Assembly: GCA_029781465.1 (NCBI GenBank) | Contig: JAKOWQ010000185.1 | Location: 1-32,975, forward strand | From: Pseudomonadota bacterium | Lineage (GTDB): Bacteria; Pseudomonadota; Alphaproteobacteria; Sphingomonadales; Sphingomonadaceae | Direction: 5' to 3' | DNA length: 32,975 nucleotides | Shown: positions 19,376 to 28,096 of the stretch, piece by piece | Position numbering within the stretch: the first letter of the stretch is position 1 | Layout: the number at the start of each line of letters is the position of its first letter | Notes under the pieces: generated by a model | What the model was told of the DNA's origin: nothing | Seen by the model: only the letters and a program-made list of their open reading frames with translations | Database searches by the model: none | Translations under genes and position numbers: made by a program

Positions 19376-22288
19376 ATGCGCCGTCTTGTTGCCGCCTGCA
19401 TCGCCGCTTCCGCGCTATCCGCCTGCGCATCCCCCCATACCGCGGCGCCCTCCGCGGTGGCGGCGGCGGCACCCGCGGTCGCCGCCACGCCGGCTCCCCA
19501 GCCAGCACCGCTGGCCGATCTGGTGAAGGCCGTCGACATCCCCTATGACATGTTCACGCTCGGCAACGGCCTGACCGTGATCGTTCACACCGATCGCAAG
19601 GCGCCGATCGTCGGGGTCACCACCTATTATCGGGTCGGTTCCAAGAGCGAACCCAAAGGCCGCACCGGCTTTGCCCACCTGTTCGAGCACCTGATGTTCG
19701 GCGGCAGCGAGAACGTGCCCAACTTCGACATCCCGCTGGAAGGCGCAGGGTCGACCCCGACCAACGGATCGACCTGGTACGATCGCACCAACTACGTCGA
19801 AACCGTGCCCACCGGCGCGCTCGATCTGGCACTCTTCATGGAAAGCGACCGGATGGGCCACCTGCTTGGCGCGGTCAGCCAGGACAAGCTCGACAAGCAG
19901 CGCGGGGTTGTCCAGAACGAGAAGCGCCAGGGCGATAACGATCCCTATGGCCTTGCCGACTACGCGATCACCGAGGGGTTGTTCCCGGTCGGCCATCCCT
20001 ATCGGCATTCGACCATCGGCTCGATGGCCGATCTTGACGCCGCGAGCCTGGCCGACGTGCGCAAGTGGTTTACCGACAACTATGCCCCCAACAACGTGGT
20101 GCTTGCGCTTTCGGGCGATATCGATGCCGCCACCGCCCGGCCGATGGTCGAAAAGTGGTTCGGATCGATCCCGCGCGGCCCCGACGTGGCGAAGCAGGAC
20201 GCGGGGCCGGTTACCCTGCCCGCCCCGCTGCGGCGCGACATGGCCGATCAGGTGCCGGTGGTGCAGGTCAACCGGATCTGGAGCGGCCCCGGGCTCAACG
20301 ATCCCGATGCCGCCGCACTCGATATGGGGATGCGGGTGCTGGGCGGGCTGGCCTCGTCGCGGCTCGACAACGAACTGGTGCGCGGTCAGCAGATCGCGGT
20401 TTCGGTTTCCGCCTCGGCCCAGCTCTATGAGCAGGTCTCGATCCTGCAGGTGACGATGGAGATCAAGCCGGGGGTCGATCGCGCCACGGCCGAGGCCGCG
20501 CTCGATGCGGTGATCGCGCGCTTTCTGGCCGATGGCCCGAGCGAGGACGAGCTGCGCCGGGCCGCGACCTCCACCGTCGCCCAGCAGATCGGAGCGCTCG
20601 AGCAGGTCGGCGGGTTTTCCGGCAAGGGCGCGCAGCTGGCCGAGGGGCAGCTCTATTCGGGCAATCCCGCCCAGTTCAAGGCCGATCTGGCGCGGATCGC
20701 GGCGCTGACCCCGGGCGAGGTGCGCACGGCGATGCAGCACTGGCTTTCGCGCCCGGTCTATGCCCTGGCCGTGGTGCCCGGAACCCGCACCGACAAGGGC
20801 GAGGCGATGGGCGGCTGGGGTGATGAAGCGGCCGCCGCCGCACCGCGCCGCGATGCCCGCAAGAAACCGCCCCGGCTGGAGCAGGGCCCCGCCCGGACCG
20901 CGCCGCCGGTCGCCCCGGTCGGCGATCTGGCGTTCCCGGCAATCGAGCGCACCACGCTTTCCAACGGCATCCCGGTGGCGCTGGCCCGGCGCGGCGCGGT
21001 GCCCACGGTGCTGGTCAGCCTGTCGTTCGATGCGGGCAATGCGGCGGATTCGCTCGATAGTCCCGGCACCCAGTCGCTGATGCTCGCCGCGCTCGACGAA
21101 GGCACCGCGACCCGCGATGCCACCGCCATCGCCGAGGAGAAGGAGCGGCTTGGCGCGCAGATCTGGAGCGGCGCGGGGCTCGACGATTCGACCGTGACGC
21201 TCTCTGCGCTCAGCGCCAATCTCGCCCCGTCGCTGGCACTGCTGGCCGATGTGGTGCGCAGCCCTGCATTCCGCGAGGCTGACGTCGTGCGGGTGCGCGA
21301 TCAACGCCTGGCCGATCTGTCGCAGGCCCTGGCCAGTCCGCGCGCGCTTGCCAGCCGCAGCCTGGCGCCGATCCTGTTCGGCAAGGACCATCCCTATGGT
21401 CTGCCGGGCGATGGAATGGGCGATCCCACCAGCGTCGCCGCGCTCGATCCCGCCGCGTTGAAAGCCGCGCACCAGCGCTGGCTGCGGCCCGACAACCTGC
21501 AGATCACCGTGGTCGGCGATATCGCGATGGAACAGTTGCGGCCAATGCTTGAGGCGGCTTTCGGTGGCTGGAGCGCCCCCGCCACTCCCGTGCCGGTGAA
21601 ACGGCTCGAAGCCCGCCCCCCCGCTCCGGTCGAGCGGATCGTGCTGATCGACCGGCCCAATTCACCCCAATCGGTTATCGTTGCCGGACGGGTGCTGCCG
21701 ATGATCGGGGGGACGCCGGGGATGGAAGCGCTCGATCTTGCCAACGAGGTGCTGGGCAACGGCTTTCTCTCGCGCCTCAACATGGATCTGCGCGAGGACA
21801 AGGGCTGGTCTTATGGGGTGCGCTCATCGGTTGCCAGCCCCAGGGGATCGCGCAGCCTGGTGCTGACCGCGCCGGTCCAGGCCGACCGTACCGGCGATGC
21901 CATCGCCCTGATCCGCAAGGACATGGCTGATTTTCCCGCCCGGCGCGGGGTCGATCCGATCGAGCTTGGGCGGGTGACCGATGGCAACATCCGCGCCTTG
22001 CCCAACCGCTTCGAGACCAACGCACAGGTGCTCGGCGCAATCCTGACCAACCGGCGGTTGGGACGCTCCGATGACTATTACGCCTCGCTTGCCGCGCGCT
22101 ATCGCGCGATCGACGCCGCCGCGATCGACGCCGCCGCGCAGGCCTATCTTCAGCCACAGGGTATGGTCTTCGTGGTGGTGGGCGACCGCAAACTGGTCGA
22201 GCCGCAACTCAAAGCGCTCGGCCTGCCGCTCGAAGTGCTCGACGCGCCGAGCGCGGCGGTTGACAGCGAAGCCGACAGCGGCGAGTGA
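19376..22288 (+). CDS. M16 zinc metallopeptidase lipoprotein
   Basis: This 970-residue two-domain M16 peptidase has a lipoprotein signal MRRLVAACIAASALSAC with lipobox LSAC (C17), so it is probably outer-membrane anchored. An Ala/Pro-rich linker (18-46) follows. The first M16 domain holds HLFEH (101-105), with the third zinc ligand probably E182 in RGVVQNE. The second domain (from about 520, TLSNGIPVALARRG) lacks HxxEH, as is normal for the partner half that closes the chamber. An acidic/basic linker, RRDARKKPPRLEQGP, joins the halves. ATG 19376 is chosen because GGAG is five bases upstream and the lipobox follows at once. It is divergent from the soluble M16 gene. Such pairs probably degrade peptides in the periplasm; the substrate is unknown. 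Confidence 0.93.
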   Translation: MRRLVAACIAASALSACASPHTAAPSAVAAAAPAVAATPAPQPAPLADLVKAVDIPYDMFTLGNGLTVIVHTDRKAPIVGVTTYYRVGSKSEPKGRTGFAHLFEHLMFGGSENVPNFDIPLEGAGSTPTNGSTWYDRTNYVETVPTGALDLALFMESDRMGHLLGAVSQDKLDKQRGVVQNEKRQGDNDPYGLADYAITEGLFPVGHPYRHSTIGSMADLDAASLADVRKWFTDNYAPNNVVLALSGDIDAATARPMVEKWFGSIPRGPDVAKQDAGPVTLPAPLRRDMADQVPVVQVNRIWSGPGLNDPDAAALDMGMRVLGGLASSRLDNELVRGQQIAVSVSASAQLYEQVSILQVTMEIKPGVDRATAEAALDAVIARFLADGPSEDELRRAATSTVAQQIGALEQVGGFSGKGAQLAEGQLYSGNPAQFKADLARIAALTPGEVRTAMQHWLSRPVYALAVVPGTRTDKGEAMGGWGDEAAAAAPRRDARKKPPRLEQGPARTAPPVAPVGDLAFPAIERTTLSNGIPVALARRGAVPTVLVSLSFDAGNAADSLDSPGTQSLMLAALDEGTATRDATAIAEEKERLGAQIWSGAGLDDSTVTLSALSANLAPSLALLADVVRSPAFREADVVRVRDQRLADLSQALASPRALASRSLAPILFGKDHPYGLPGDGMGDPTSVAALDPAALKAAHQRWLRPDNLQITVVGDIAMEQLRPMLEAAFGGWSAPATPVPVKRLEARPPAPVERIVLIDRPNSPQSVIVAGRVLPMIGGTPGMEALDLANEVLGNGFLSRLNMDLREDKGWSYGVRSSVASPRGSRSLVLTAPVQADRTGDAIALIRKDMADFPARRGVDPIELGRVTDGNIRALPNRFETNAQVLGAILTNRRLGRSDDYYASLAARYRAIDAAAIDAAAQAYLQPQGMVFVVVGDRKLVEPQLKALGLPLEVLDAPSAAVDSEADSGE

Positions 22289-22294
22289 TAGGTT

Positions 22295-22312
22295 ACTTAC
22301 CCCCCTGTAAGT
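22295..22312. repeat. Inverted repeat ACTTAC-N6-GTAAGT, TetR-type operator candidate
   Basis: Perfect 6-base arms flank CCCCCT. The repeat starts seven bases after the M16 lipoprotein stop and ends 25 bases before the start of the 99-residue gene. ACTTAC/GTAAGT half-sites at this spacing resemble operators of TetR-family repressors (inference). No TetR gene is in the window. Confidence 0.45.
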
Positions 22313-22337
22313 TGGAACGATTCTAGGGAGATTAGCG

Positions 22338-22637
22338 ATGTCCATTTCCGGCACTTACGACTGCGTCAGCAAGACCCCGATGGGGGATCAGAAGAGCCAG
22401 TTCACCATCGCGGTGGATGGCGATACCTTCACCGGCAAGAACGCCGGGGCGATGGGTTCGATGGATCTCGAAAACGGCAAGGTTGACGGCAACAAGCTGA
22501 CCTGGACCATGAACATGACCGTGCCGATGCCGATGAAGCTCGAAGGCGAAGCCACTGTCGACGGCGATACCATTACCGGCTCGATCAAGGCCGGCGCTTT
22601 CGGGAGCTTCCCGATGACCGGCACCAAGGTCGGCTGA
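22338..22637 (+). CDS. Small beta-rich protein, unknown function
   Basis: The 99-residue product begins MSISGTYDCVSKTPMGDQKS. ATG 22338 has an excellent AGGGAG seven bases upstream. No signal peptide or membrane segment is seen. It alternates short polar beta strands and Gly/Asp turns (VDGDTFTGKNAG, VDGNKLTWTMNMTVPMPMKLEGEATVDGDTITG, AGAFGSFPMTGTKVG). This suggests a small barrel or lipocalin-like fold resembling the beta domain appended to some hydrolases. I do not recognise a function. It stands alone between an M16 gene and a bidirectional terminator, with a palindromic operator candidate just upstream, so it may be inducible. Confidence 0.8.
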   Translation: MSISGTYDCVSKTPMGDQKSQFTIAVDGDTFTGKNAGAMGSMDLENGKVDGNKLTWTMNMTVPMPMKLEGEATVDGDTITGSIKAGAFGSFPMTGTKVG

Positions 22638-22660
22638 AGTCGCACCGCGATACAAACAGC

Positions 22661-22690
22661 AAGGGCGCCGGAAGCGATTCCGGCGCCCTT
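22661..22690. terminator. Bidirectional terminator
   Basis: A perfect 13-base stem (22661-22673 with 22678-22690) is closed by a GCGA tetraloop and followed by TGGTTTGG on the plus strand. It lies between the stops of the small beta-rich gene (22637) and the minus-strand unit (22712), so it probably ends both transcripts. Confidence 0.85.
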
Positions 22691-22711
22691 TGGTTTGGCC
22701 TGCGGTTCGGT

Positions 22712-23308
22712 TCAGTAGTGCGCGCTGGCCATGATCGCCTCGGCCTTGGCCCGATTCTGCTCATAGAAGTGGGTCGCTGGCGCGGTATAGCTGATAAGGT
22801 ACAGCACGCCCCCCGAGAGTGATCCGATCGCCATGCCGCGGCGCTTGAGCGGGCTGCCCTCGACCGCGTATTCGTAGTTGAACTTCACTGCATCACGCTC
22901 GCCCATCTTGGCCGGCTCAACCCCGGTAACGGTGAACAGCGAAGTGTTGAGCGCGATCCGGTTGGAGCTTTCGAAAAATTCCGGGATGTCGGTCAGCGTC
23001 ATGCCCTTGGTGAGGGTTGGCAAAGGCCGGTTCTTCTTGTCGGCATCACGGTATAGCGTTTCGCCCACGATCAGGCCGGAAACGAAATAGACCTCGTTGA
23101 GCCCGGTTCCGTCGAGCGTCCACACCTCGCCCTTCTTGATCGGGCGTACCGACCAGCGGTTCCAGTCGGCATCGGGAGTGACGGTGAGAGTGCCCTTGGC
23201 CACAGCAATCGGCTTGGCATGGGGAACCAGTTTCCAACCGGCCAGCGCCGGGGCGGCAGGCAGGCTTGCCAGGACCAGCGCGGCAAGCAACAGATTACGC
23301 TTCTTCAT
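22712..23308 (-). CDS. Exported protein of unknown function
   Basis: The 198-residue product has a clear signal peptide, MKKRNLLLAALVLASLPAAPALA, and a mature part of about 175 residues. Visible segments are KLVPHAKPIAVAKGTLTVTP, WTLDGTGLNEVYFVSGLIVG and LKRRGMAIGSLSGGVLYLISY. No catalytic motif or lipobox is present, and I do not recognise the family. The ATG at 23308 overlaps the TGA of the upstream M48 gene as ATGA, so the two are translationally coupled. A GGAGAA ribosome site lies within the end of the M48 gene. It is the last gene of a three-gene minus-strand unit encoding exported proteins. Confidence 0.83.
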   Translation of the reverse strand: MKKRNLLLAALVLASLPAAPALAGWKLVPHAKPIAVAKGTLTVTPDADWNRWSVRPIKKGEVWTLDGTGLNEVYFVSGLIVGETLYRDADKKNRPLPTLTKGMTLTDIPEFFESSNRIALNTSLFTVTGVEPAKMGERDAVKFNYEYAVEGSPLKRRGMAIGSLSGGVLYLISYTAPATHFYEQNRAKAEAIMASAHY

Positions 23309-24504
23309 CGGGTTTCTCCTGCCATCATTGCAATCATCGCCTTGTCCACCGCGTCAGGGGATCGGCGAAGGTATTCGTTGAGATCGGTCTTGCCGTCTTC
23401 GGGGCGCTCCAGCTTGAGCCGCGCCAGCCCGCGACCGCGCCACAGTTCGGGCAGTTCGCCCCCAGCCTCGATTCCCTGGGAATAGAATTTCTCGGCATCG
23501 GCGATGTCGTTGCCCAACGCGCGGCGGCGGTAGAGTTCGCCGCGGGCATAGAGCAGCCACGGGCTCCAGCCCTGCTGCGCCAGCGCGGCCAGCAGATAGT
23601 CGCTCGCGCCCAGATCGTTGCGCTTGAGCTGATCGTCGAAGAACACCGGCCACCAGTGCCCCATCGCCGCGCTGTAGCTGTCAAGCCCGGTGGCCCCGGC
23701 AACACCGGGATTGGCCGTGGCCATTTGCGCCAGATTGGTCACCCGTTCGGCGGTGGGCGGGTGGGTCGCGAAGATCCCGCCGTTCTTGTCCTTGCGCGAT
23801 TTGGTGTTGCGCACCGCAGCGGTGGCATCCATCTCGGCGCGCAGCTGTTCCCACACTTTCGATGCCTCGCGGGTATCGTATCCCGCTGCCGCCATCAGTG
23901 CCAGACCGCCGCTGTCGGCCTCACGCTCCATGTCGCGCGAATAGCTGAACAGCGACGCCGCCATAGAGAACGAGGCGATCAGCCCGATCCCGGTAAAGGC
24001 CAGCCAGGCTGCCGCGGCGGATTTTTCCTTGACCTGCCGGAACATCCTTAGCCCGTGGTGGCCCGCGAAATGGGTGTATTCGTGCCCCAGCACCGCAGCG
24101 AGCTGGGCTTCGTTCTGGGTGCGCAGCAGCAGGCCCGAATAGACCACCATCGCCCCGTTGACCGCCATCGAGGCGTTGAAGTCGGGTGTGCGCACGATGT
24201 AGAGCCGGATACTGGTGCACTTGCCCTGCCCGACCAGGTTGCACAGCACCTTGCGGACATAGGCGTTGAGCGCCGGATCACGGATCACCTGCTGCGAGGC
24301 CTTGAGCTGGCGCTCACCCTCTTCGGTGTCCATCCACAGCCCGCGCTCGTCCTTGTCGACCGGCTTGTAGGTTTCCTCCTCGGCCACGGGCAGCGCTGCG
24401 GGCTGGGCCGCCGCTTCCTGCGCGCGCGCGGTCTCCACCAGCACCGGCTGGATTACCAGCAGTGCTGCCAGCACGATACGCAGGGAGCGGGCCAGCAGGG
24501 CCAC
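23305..24504 (-). CDS. M48-family metalloprotease with TPR-like C-terminus
   Basis: This 399-residue exported zinc peptidase starts at GTG 24504, eight bases after AGGA. A signal peptide or signal anchor runs to about residue 28 (TARAQ). The catalytic HEYTH is at 141-145, and E193 in EREAD is the expected third zinc ligand. A hydrophobic stretch, AAWLAFTGIGLIASFSMAASLF (166-187), lies between them. THPPTAERV follows, as in BepA/LoiP-type M48 peptidases. The C-terminal 100 residues (SDYLLAALAQQGWSPWLLYARGELYRRR...) look like TPR helices. Relatives carry out envelope quality control, clearing misfolded outer-membrane proteins. The stop overlaps the next start (ATGA); the upstream gene ends 20 bases before it. 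Confidence 0.92.
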   Translation of the reverse strand: MALLARSLRIVLAALLVIQPVLVETARAQEAAAQPAALPVAEEETYKPVDKDERGLWMDTEEGERQLKASQQVIRDPALNAYVRKVLCNLVGQGKCTSIRLYIVRTPDFNASMAVNGAMVVYSGLLLRTQNEAQLAAVLGHEYTHFAGHHGLRMFRQVKEKSAAAAWLAFTGIGLIASFSMAASLFSYSRDMEREADSGGLALMAAAGYDTREASKVWEQLRAEMDATAAVRNTKSRKDKNGGIFATHPPTAERVTNLAQMATANPGVAGATGLDSYSAAMGHWWPVFFDDQLKRNDLGASDYLLAALAQQGWSPWLLYARGELYRRRALGNDIADAEKFYSQGIEAGGELPELWRGRGLARLKLERPEDGKTDLNEYLRRSPDAVDKAMIAMMAGETR

Positions 24505-24524
24505 TTGGCCGATCCTGTCTGGCT

Positions 24525-25301
24525 TCAGGGCTGAACCGCGGTGGGCTGCACCGGCGGCTTGGGAAAGCCGGCGAGCAACTGGGAGACGCGCTTTTGAGCG
24601 CCCTCGGCATCGCGCGGATCGCCGCCCATCGCCAGGTCGGTGTTGAACCAGACCACGTCGCCGGTCTTGAGGTCGATCATCGCGGCATAGCCGATATGGA
24701 CCCCGGCCGGGACATAGGCCCCGAACAGCCCGGCCATCAGCAGCTGCGCCACCTTGCGCCCTGCATCGCCGTAGGAATCGTGGGTGAAGAAGAACAGGGC
24801 ATAGTCACCCCCGGTCACCTCGCGCAGCCGATCGGTCTGCGCCCCAAGCGACCAGTCGATCCGGTACTGCTTTTTGGCATTTGGATCGGTGCTGGCAACC
24901 AGCTTGGTCGGCAGCCTGTCGCCCATGGTCACATGCTGGAACATGGCCCCGGCGACGGCCTCGAACAGGCCGCGGTTCTCATTGACCACATCGGCCTGTT
25001 CGCCCTCGAATTCACCCAGAAACGTCAGGTTTGCCTCACGCATCTGGGGCGAGGATTCCATTGCGGTCTGGATGTTGGTGCGCGCCGCTGCGGTCCAGTC
25101 GGCATTGGGTTCATCGAGCCCGCCGACCCGGAGCGATCCGACGCGAACATCGGGGCGAAACACCACGATCTTGATCGGCTGGCCTTGCGGATAGGCAAAG
25201 CCGTCACGCTGAACCGATCCGGCCACGGCGGGCGCAGCCCCTGCAATCAGGCACACGGCAACGATCGCGCCACTAACGGCACGCAACAGATTTCTGATCA
25301 A
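24525..25301 (-). CDS. Exported protein of unknown function, first gene of the M48 unit
   Basis: The product is about 258 residues. A TTG at 25301 is preferred as start because GGGGG lies five bases before it; the frame also allows GTG 25319, which has no ribosome site. The N-terminus is a signal peptide ending near APAVAG. Segments of note are PIKIVVFRPDVRVGSLRVGGLDEPNADW, FFFTHDSYGDAGRKVAQLLMAGLFG and MIDLKTGDVVWFNTDLAMGGDPRD. The last resembles the C-terminal part of some CsgG-like or peptidoglycan-associated lipoproteins, but there is no lipobox. I do not recognise a specific family. It is probably transcribed with the M48 peptidase and the small exported protein downstream. Confidence 0.75.
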   Translation of the reverse strand: MIRNLLRAVSGAIVAVCLIAGAAPAVAGSVQRDGFAYPQGQPIKIVVFRPDVRVGSLRVGGLDEPNADWTAAARTNIQTAMESSPQMREANLTFLGEFEGEQADVVNENRGLFEAVAGAMFQHVTMGDRLPTKLVASTDPNAKKQYRIDWSLGAQTDRLREVTGGDYALFFFTHDSYGDAGRKVAQLLMAGLFGAYVPAGVHIGYAAMIDLKTGDVVWFNTDLAMGGDPRDAEGAQKRVSQLLAGFPKPPVQPTAVQP

Positions 25302-25353
25302 GGCAGCCCCCAAAATCACAGCGATAGACGCAGGATTAGCGCAGCCTAAACGC

Positions 25354-25386
25354 TTCGCAAGTGGGTATTTTCGCTTGCGAAAAAAA
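25354..25386. repeat. Nested inverted repeats and A/T run between gatB and the M48 unit
   Basis: TTCGCAAG (25354-25361) pairs with CTTGCGAA (25374-25381). The right arm is also part of a compact palindrome, TTTTCGC-TT-GCGAAAA (25368-25383). On the minus strand a run of seven T lies just after the gatB stop, with only a four-base stem (GCTC/GAGC) before it, so it is a weak terminator at best. The repeats may instead be an operator for the unit starting at 25301. Confidence 0.4.
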
Positions 25387-25389
25387 CGC

Positions 25390-26886
25390 TCAGCCGAGCC
25401 TGCTCTTGAGCACCTGGTTGACCAGTTGCGGGTTGCCCTTGCCCTGCATCGCCTTCATCGCCTGGCCAACGAAGAAGCCGAACAGCGCCTCCTTGCCGGC
25501 CTTGTATTCGGCGACCTTGTCGGCATTGGCGGCAAGCACCTGATCGACCGCCGCCTCGATCGCGCCGGTATCGGTTGTCTGCTTGAGGCCTTCGCGCTCG
25601 ACGATCGCCGCCGCGCCATCGCCGCTCTCAAGCATCTTTTCGAGCACCTGCTTGGCGATCGAGCCCGAGATCGTGCCATCGGCAACCAGCGCCAGCAGTT
25701 CCGCACCGTCCTCGGGGCTGACCGGGCTGTCATCGAGGCCCTTGCCCAGCTTGTTGAGCGCGCCGAACAGTTCGGAAATCAGCCAGTTCGATGCTTGCTT
25801 GGCAACCTCCGCCTCGCCCTTGCCGGCCTTGGCGGCGGTGGCGGTCAGCAGCGCCTCAAACCAGCGCGCGGTTTCGACCTCGGCGGTCAGAACGCCCGCG
25901 TTGTAGGGCGAAAGCCCCAGCGCACCTTCATAGCGGTGGCGCTTGGCGTCGGGCAGTTCGGGCAGGCTGGCGCGGCACTTCTCGACGAAGGCGTCGTCCA
26001 GCTCCAGCGGGAGCAGGTCGGGGTCGGGGAAATAGCGGTAATCGTGCGCGTCTTCCTTGGAGCGCATCGAACGGGTCTCGTTCTTGTCCGGATCGTAAAG
26101 CCGGGTTTCCTGAACCACCGCGCCGCCATCCTCGATCAGATCGACCTGGCGGCGCGCCTCGCTTTCGACCACGGCCATGACGAAGCGCACCGAGTTGACG
26201 TTCTTGGTCTCGGTCCGGGTGCCGAACGGCTCGCCCGGGCGGCGCACCGAAACGTTGACGTCGGCCCGCATCGAACCCTGGTCCATGTTGCCATCGCACG
26301 AGCCGACATAGCGCAGGATCGTGCGCAGCTTGGCGAGGTAGGCTCCGGCCTCGGCCGGCGAGCGCATGTCCGGGCGGCTGACGATCTCCATCAACGCCAC
26401 GCCCGAACGGTTGAGATCGACATAGGACATGGTCGGGTGCTGATCGTGCATCAGCTTGCCCGCGTCCTGCTCGACATGGATGCGTTCGATCCCGATCGTC
26501 TTGGTGCTGCCTTCCGGGTCCTTGGGATCGAGCACCACCTCGAGGCTGCCCTCGCCCACCAGCGGGTGATAGAGCTGGCTGATCTGATAACCCTGCGGCA
26601 GATCGGCGTAGAAGTAGTTCTTGCGGTCGAACCGGCTCCATTTGTTGATCTGCGCGTTGATCGCCAGCCCCGTGCGCACCGCCTGGCGGATGCATTCGCG
26701 GTTGGGCACCGGCAGCATGCCCGGCATGGCCGCATCGACCAGGCTGACCTGGGTATTCGGCTCGGCCCCGAAGGCGGTGGCTGCGCCCGAGAACAGCTTC
26801 GAGTTCGAGGTTACCTGCGCGTGGACCTCAAGGCCGATCACGACCTCCCATTCGCCCGTTGCGCCGTGGATGCGATAGTTGCTCAT
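25390..26886 (-). CDS. gatB: Asp/Glu-tRNA amidotransferase subunit B
   Basis: GatB is the kinase subunit of the GatCAB amidotransferase. It activates Glu-tRNA(Gln) (and Asp-tRNA(Asn) where needed) with ATP and receives ammonia from GatA. The 498-residue length is normal. The N-terminus [23 protein letters not shown] (IGLEVHAQ at 17-24) and YPDxx-type segments such as [20 protein letters not shown] are diagnostic. [43 protein letters not shown] follows. The C-terminal YqeY-like helical tail ends in [19 protein letters not shown]. The start ATG is at 26886. It lies downstream of gatC and gatA but is separated from them by an acyltransferase gene. Confidence 0.98.
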   Translation of the reverse strand: MSNYRIHGATGEWEVVIGLEVHAQVTSNSKLFSGAATAFGAEPNTQVSLVDAAMPGMLPVPNRECIRQAVRTGLAINAQINKWSRFDRKNYFYADLPQGYQISQLYHPLVGEGSLEVVLDPKDPEGSTKTIGIERIHVEQDAGKLMHDQHPTMSYVDLNRSGVALMEIVSRPDMRSPAEAGAYLAKLRTILRYVGSCDGNMDQGSMRADVNVSVRRPGEPFGTRTETKNVNSVRFVMAVVESEARRQVDLIEDGGAVVQETRLYDPDKNETRSMRSKEDAHDYRYFPDPDLLPLELDDAFVEKCRASLPELPDAKRHRYEGALGLSPYNAGVLTAEVETARWFEALLTATAAKAGKGEAEVAKQASNWLISELFGALNKLGKGLDDSPVSPEDGAELLALVADGTISGSIAKQVLEKMLESGDGAAAIVEREGLKQTTDTGAIEAAVDQVLAANADKVAEYKAGKEALFGFFVGQAMKAMQGKGNPQLVNQVLKSRLG

Positions 26887-26935
26887 GGGCCAAGCCGATA
26901 GGGCCAGGGCGGGTCTGTGAAAAGGGGGAAATCGG

Positions 26936-28096
26936 CTAACCGACCCGCGGCGCGATCCGGCGCGACCAATCCCGTGCGGGTTTTTCGATCAGGCGGTGGC
27001 CGGCCCAGGCCGCAGCCAGCGCGCAGGCCAGCGCAATCAGCGCCGCCCCATCGGCCAGCAGGCCGTATCCCGCGCCGATCGCCGGGCGGTTGTTACCCGC
27101 CACCGGGATGAAGGCATCGCCCCAACCGGCCAAGGTCGCGATCTGCCGCAGGCCGGTCATCGTCAGGCTCTCGACCAGCGGATGGACCATGTAGAGCGAA
27201 TAGGAAAGCAGCCCGCCCAGCATCAGCGGCCGGGTCAGCAGCAGGCCGGAAACACGCCCTCGTTCGGCCGCGAAGACCAGCACCGCCAGCGCGAACAGTC
27301 CGTCGCAGACGAGCATCGGGATGGTATCGTCGAAACCCGCAACCATCGTGAACACCCCAAGGCACAGCGCGATTTCAGCCAGCGTCATCACCGCGCGCGG
27401 CGCTGCCGCCAGCCGCCGTTCCAGGCGGCGCCAGGCCGCGAAGGTTCCCGCGCCCAGTCCGAACCCGCACAGCCCGCGCAGCAGCTTGTGATACAGCCCC
27501 ACCTGCTGTGGAAATTCCATCAGCGCTCCCGCGCCGAGGGCAAACACCACACCCGCCAGCCACCACCATCGGCCCAGCGCGCGCCAGCCGATCGCGGCAA
27601 GCGCATAGAGCACCATTTCCACCGCCACCGACCAGCTTTGCAGCGACCAGGCATACATCGCCGGAGTGTAAAGCGCCTGGAGCAGCAGGGCCTGGATCAG
27701 CAGCGCCGATACCGCGCGCTCCGGGGCAAAGGCCGTGCGCCCGGTCAGCCCGCTCCCGCCCTGCGCCAGCGCCAAAAGCTCGATCGCAAGATAGGCGATC
27801 AGGACCACGATGTGCATCGGCCAGATGCGCCCCACACGCAGCCACAGAAACCGCAGCGCGGGAAAGCCGCCGCGCAGCCGCTCGCCATAGGCGGCGGCAA
27901 TCACGAAGCCGGAAAGCACGAAGAAGAAATCGACGAACAGCCAGCCCGAACGGAAAAAAGCATGGCCGAAGACCGGCCCCTGGGCGTTGAGATGCTCGGC
28001 GGCAACCGCCAGCGCCGCCACTCCGCGCAGCGAATCGAGCGCCTCGAAGCGCGCCGCCCCGGCCGGATTTGCGCCAGGAGCGGCTGCTACCACCAC
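26936..28096 (-). CDS. Acyltransferase-3 (OafA/YrhL-type) membrane protein inside the gat operon
   Basis: This 386-residue inner-membrane protein has about ten hydrophobic helices. The N-terminal motif [21 protein letters not shown] is characteristic of acyltransferase family 3, which transfers acetyl or other acyl groups to sugars, lipids or peptides at the membrane. [24 protein letters not shown] and [15 protein letters not shown] are further family marks. The frame starts at GTG 28096 or GTG 28093, overlapping the end of gatA by 7-10 bases, with GGAGAG just upstream. The acceptor is unknown; an envelope polysaccharide is the usual case. Nothing ties it functionally to tRNA amidation, so the overlap probably gives co-expression only. 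Confidence 0.9.
   Translation of the reverse strand: MVVAAAPGANPAGAARFEALDSLRGVAALAVAAEHLNAQGPVFGHAFFRSGWLFVDFFFVLSGFVIAAAYGERLRGGFPALRFLWLRVGRIWPMHIVVLIAYLAIELLALAQGGSGLTGRTAFAPERAVSALLIQALLLQALYTPAMYAWSLQSWSVAVEMVLYALAAIGWRALGRWWWLAGVVFALGAGALMEFPQQVGLYHKLLRGLCGFGLGAGTFAAWRRLERRLAAAPRAVMTLAEIALCLGVFTMVAGFDDTIPMLVCDGLFALAVLVFAAERGRVSGLLLTRPLMLGGLLSYSLYMVHPLVESLTMTGLRQIATLAGWGDAFIPVAGNNRPAIGAGYGLLADGAALIALACALAAAWAGHRLIEKPARDWSRRIAPRVG

Noticed and set aside
19131-19508. N-terminal extension of the soluble M16 peptidase
   Set aside because: The signal peptide and ribosome site place the start at 19130; upstream residues are unrelated to the family and overlap the divergent gene.
19415-21472. 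685-codon open frame antisense to the M16 lipoprotein gene
   Set aside because: Shadow of a GC-rich gene; low-complexity His/Arg/Gly translation without a recognisable domain.
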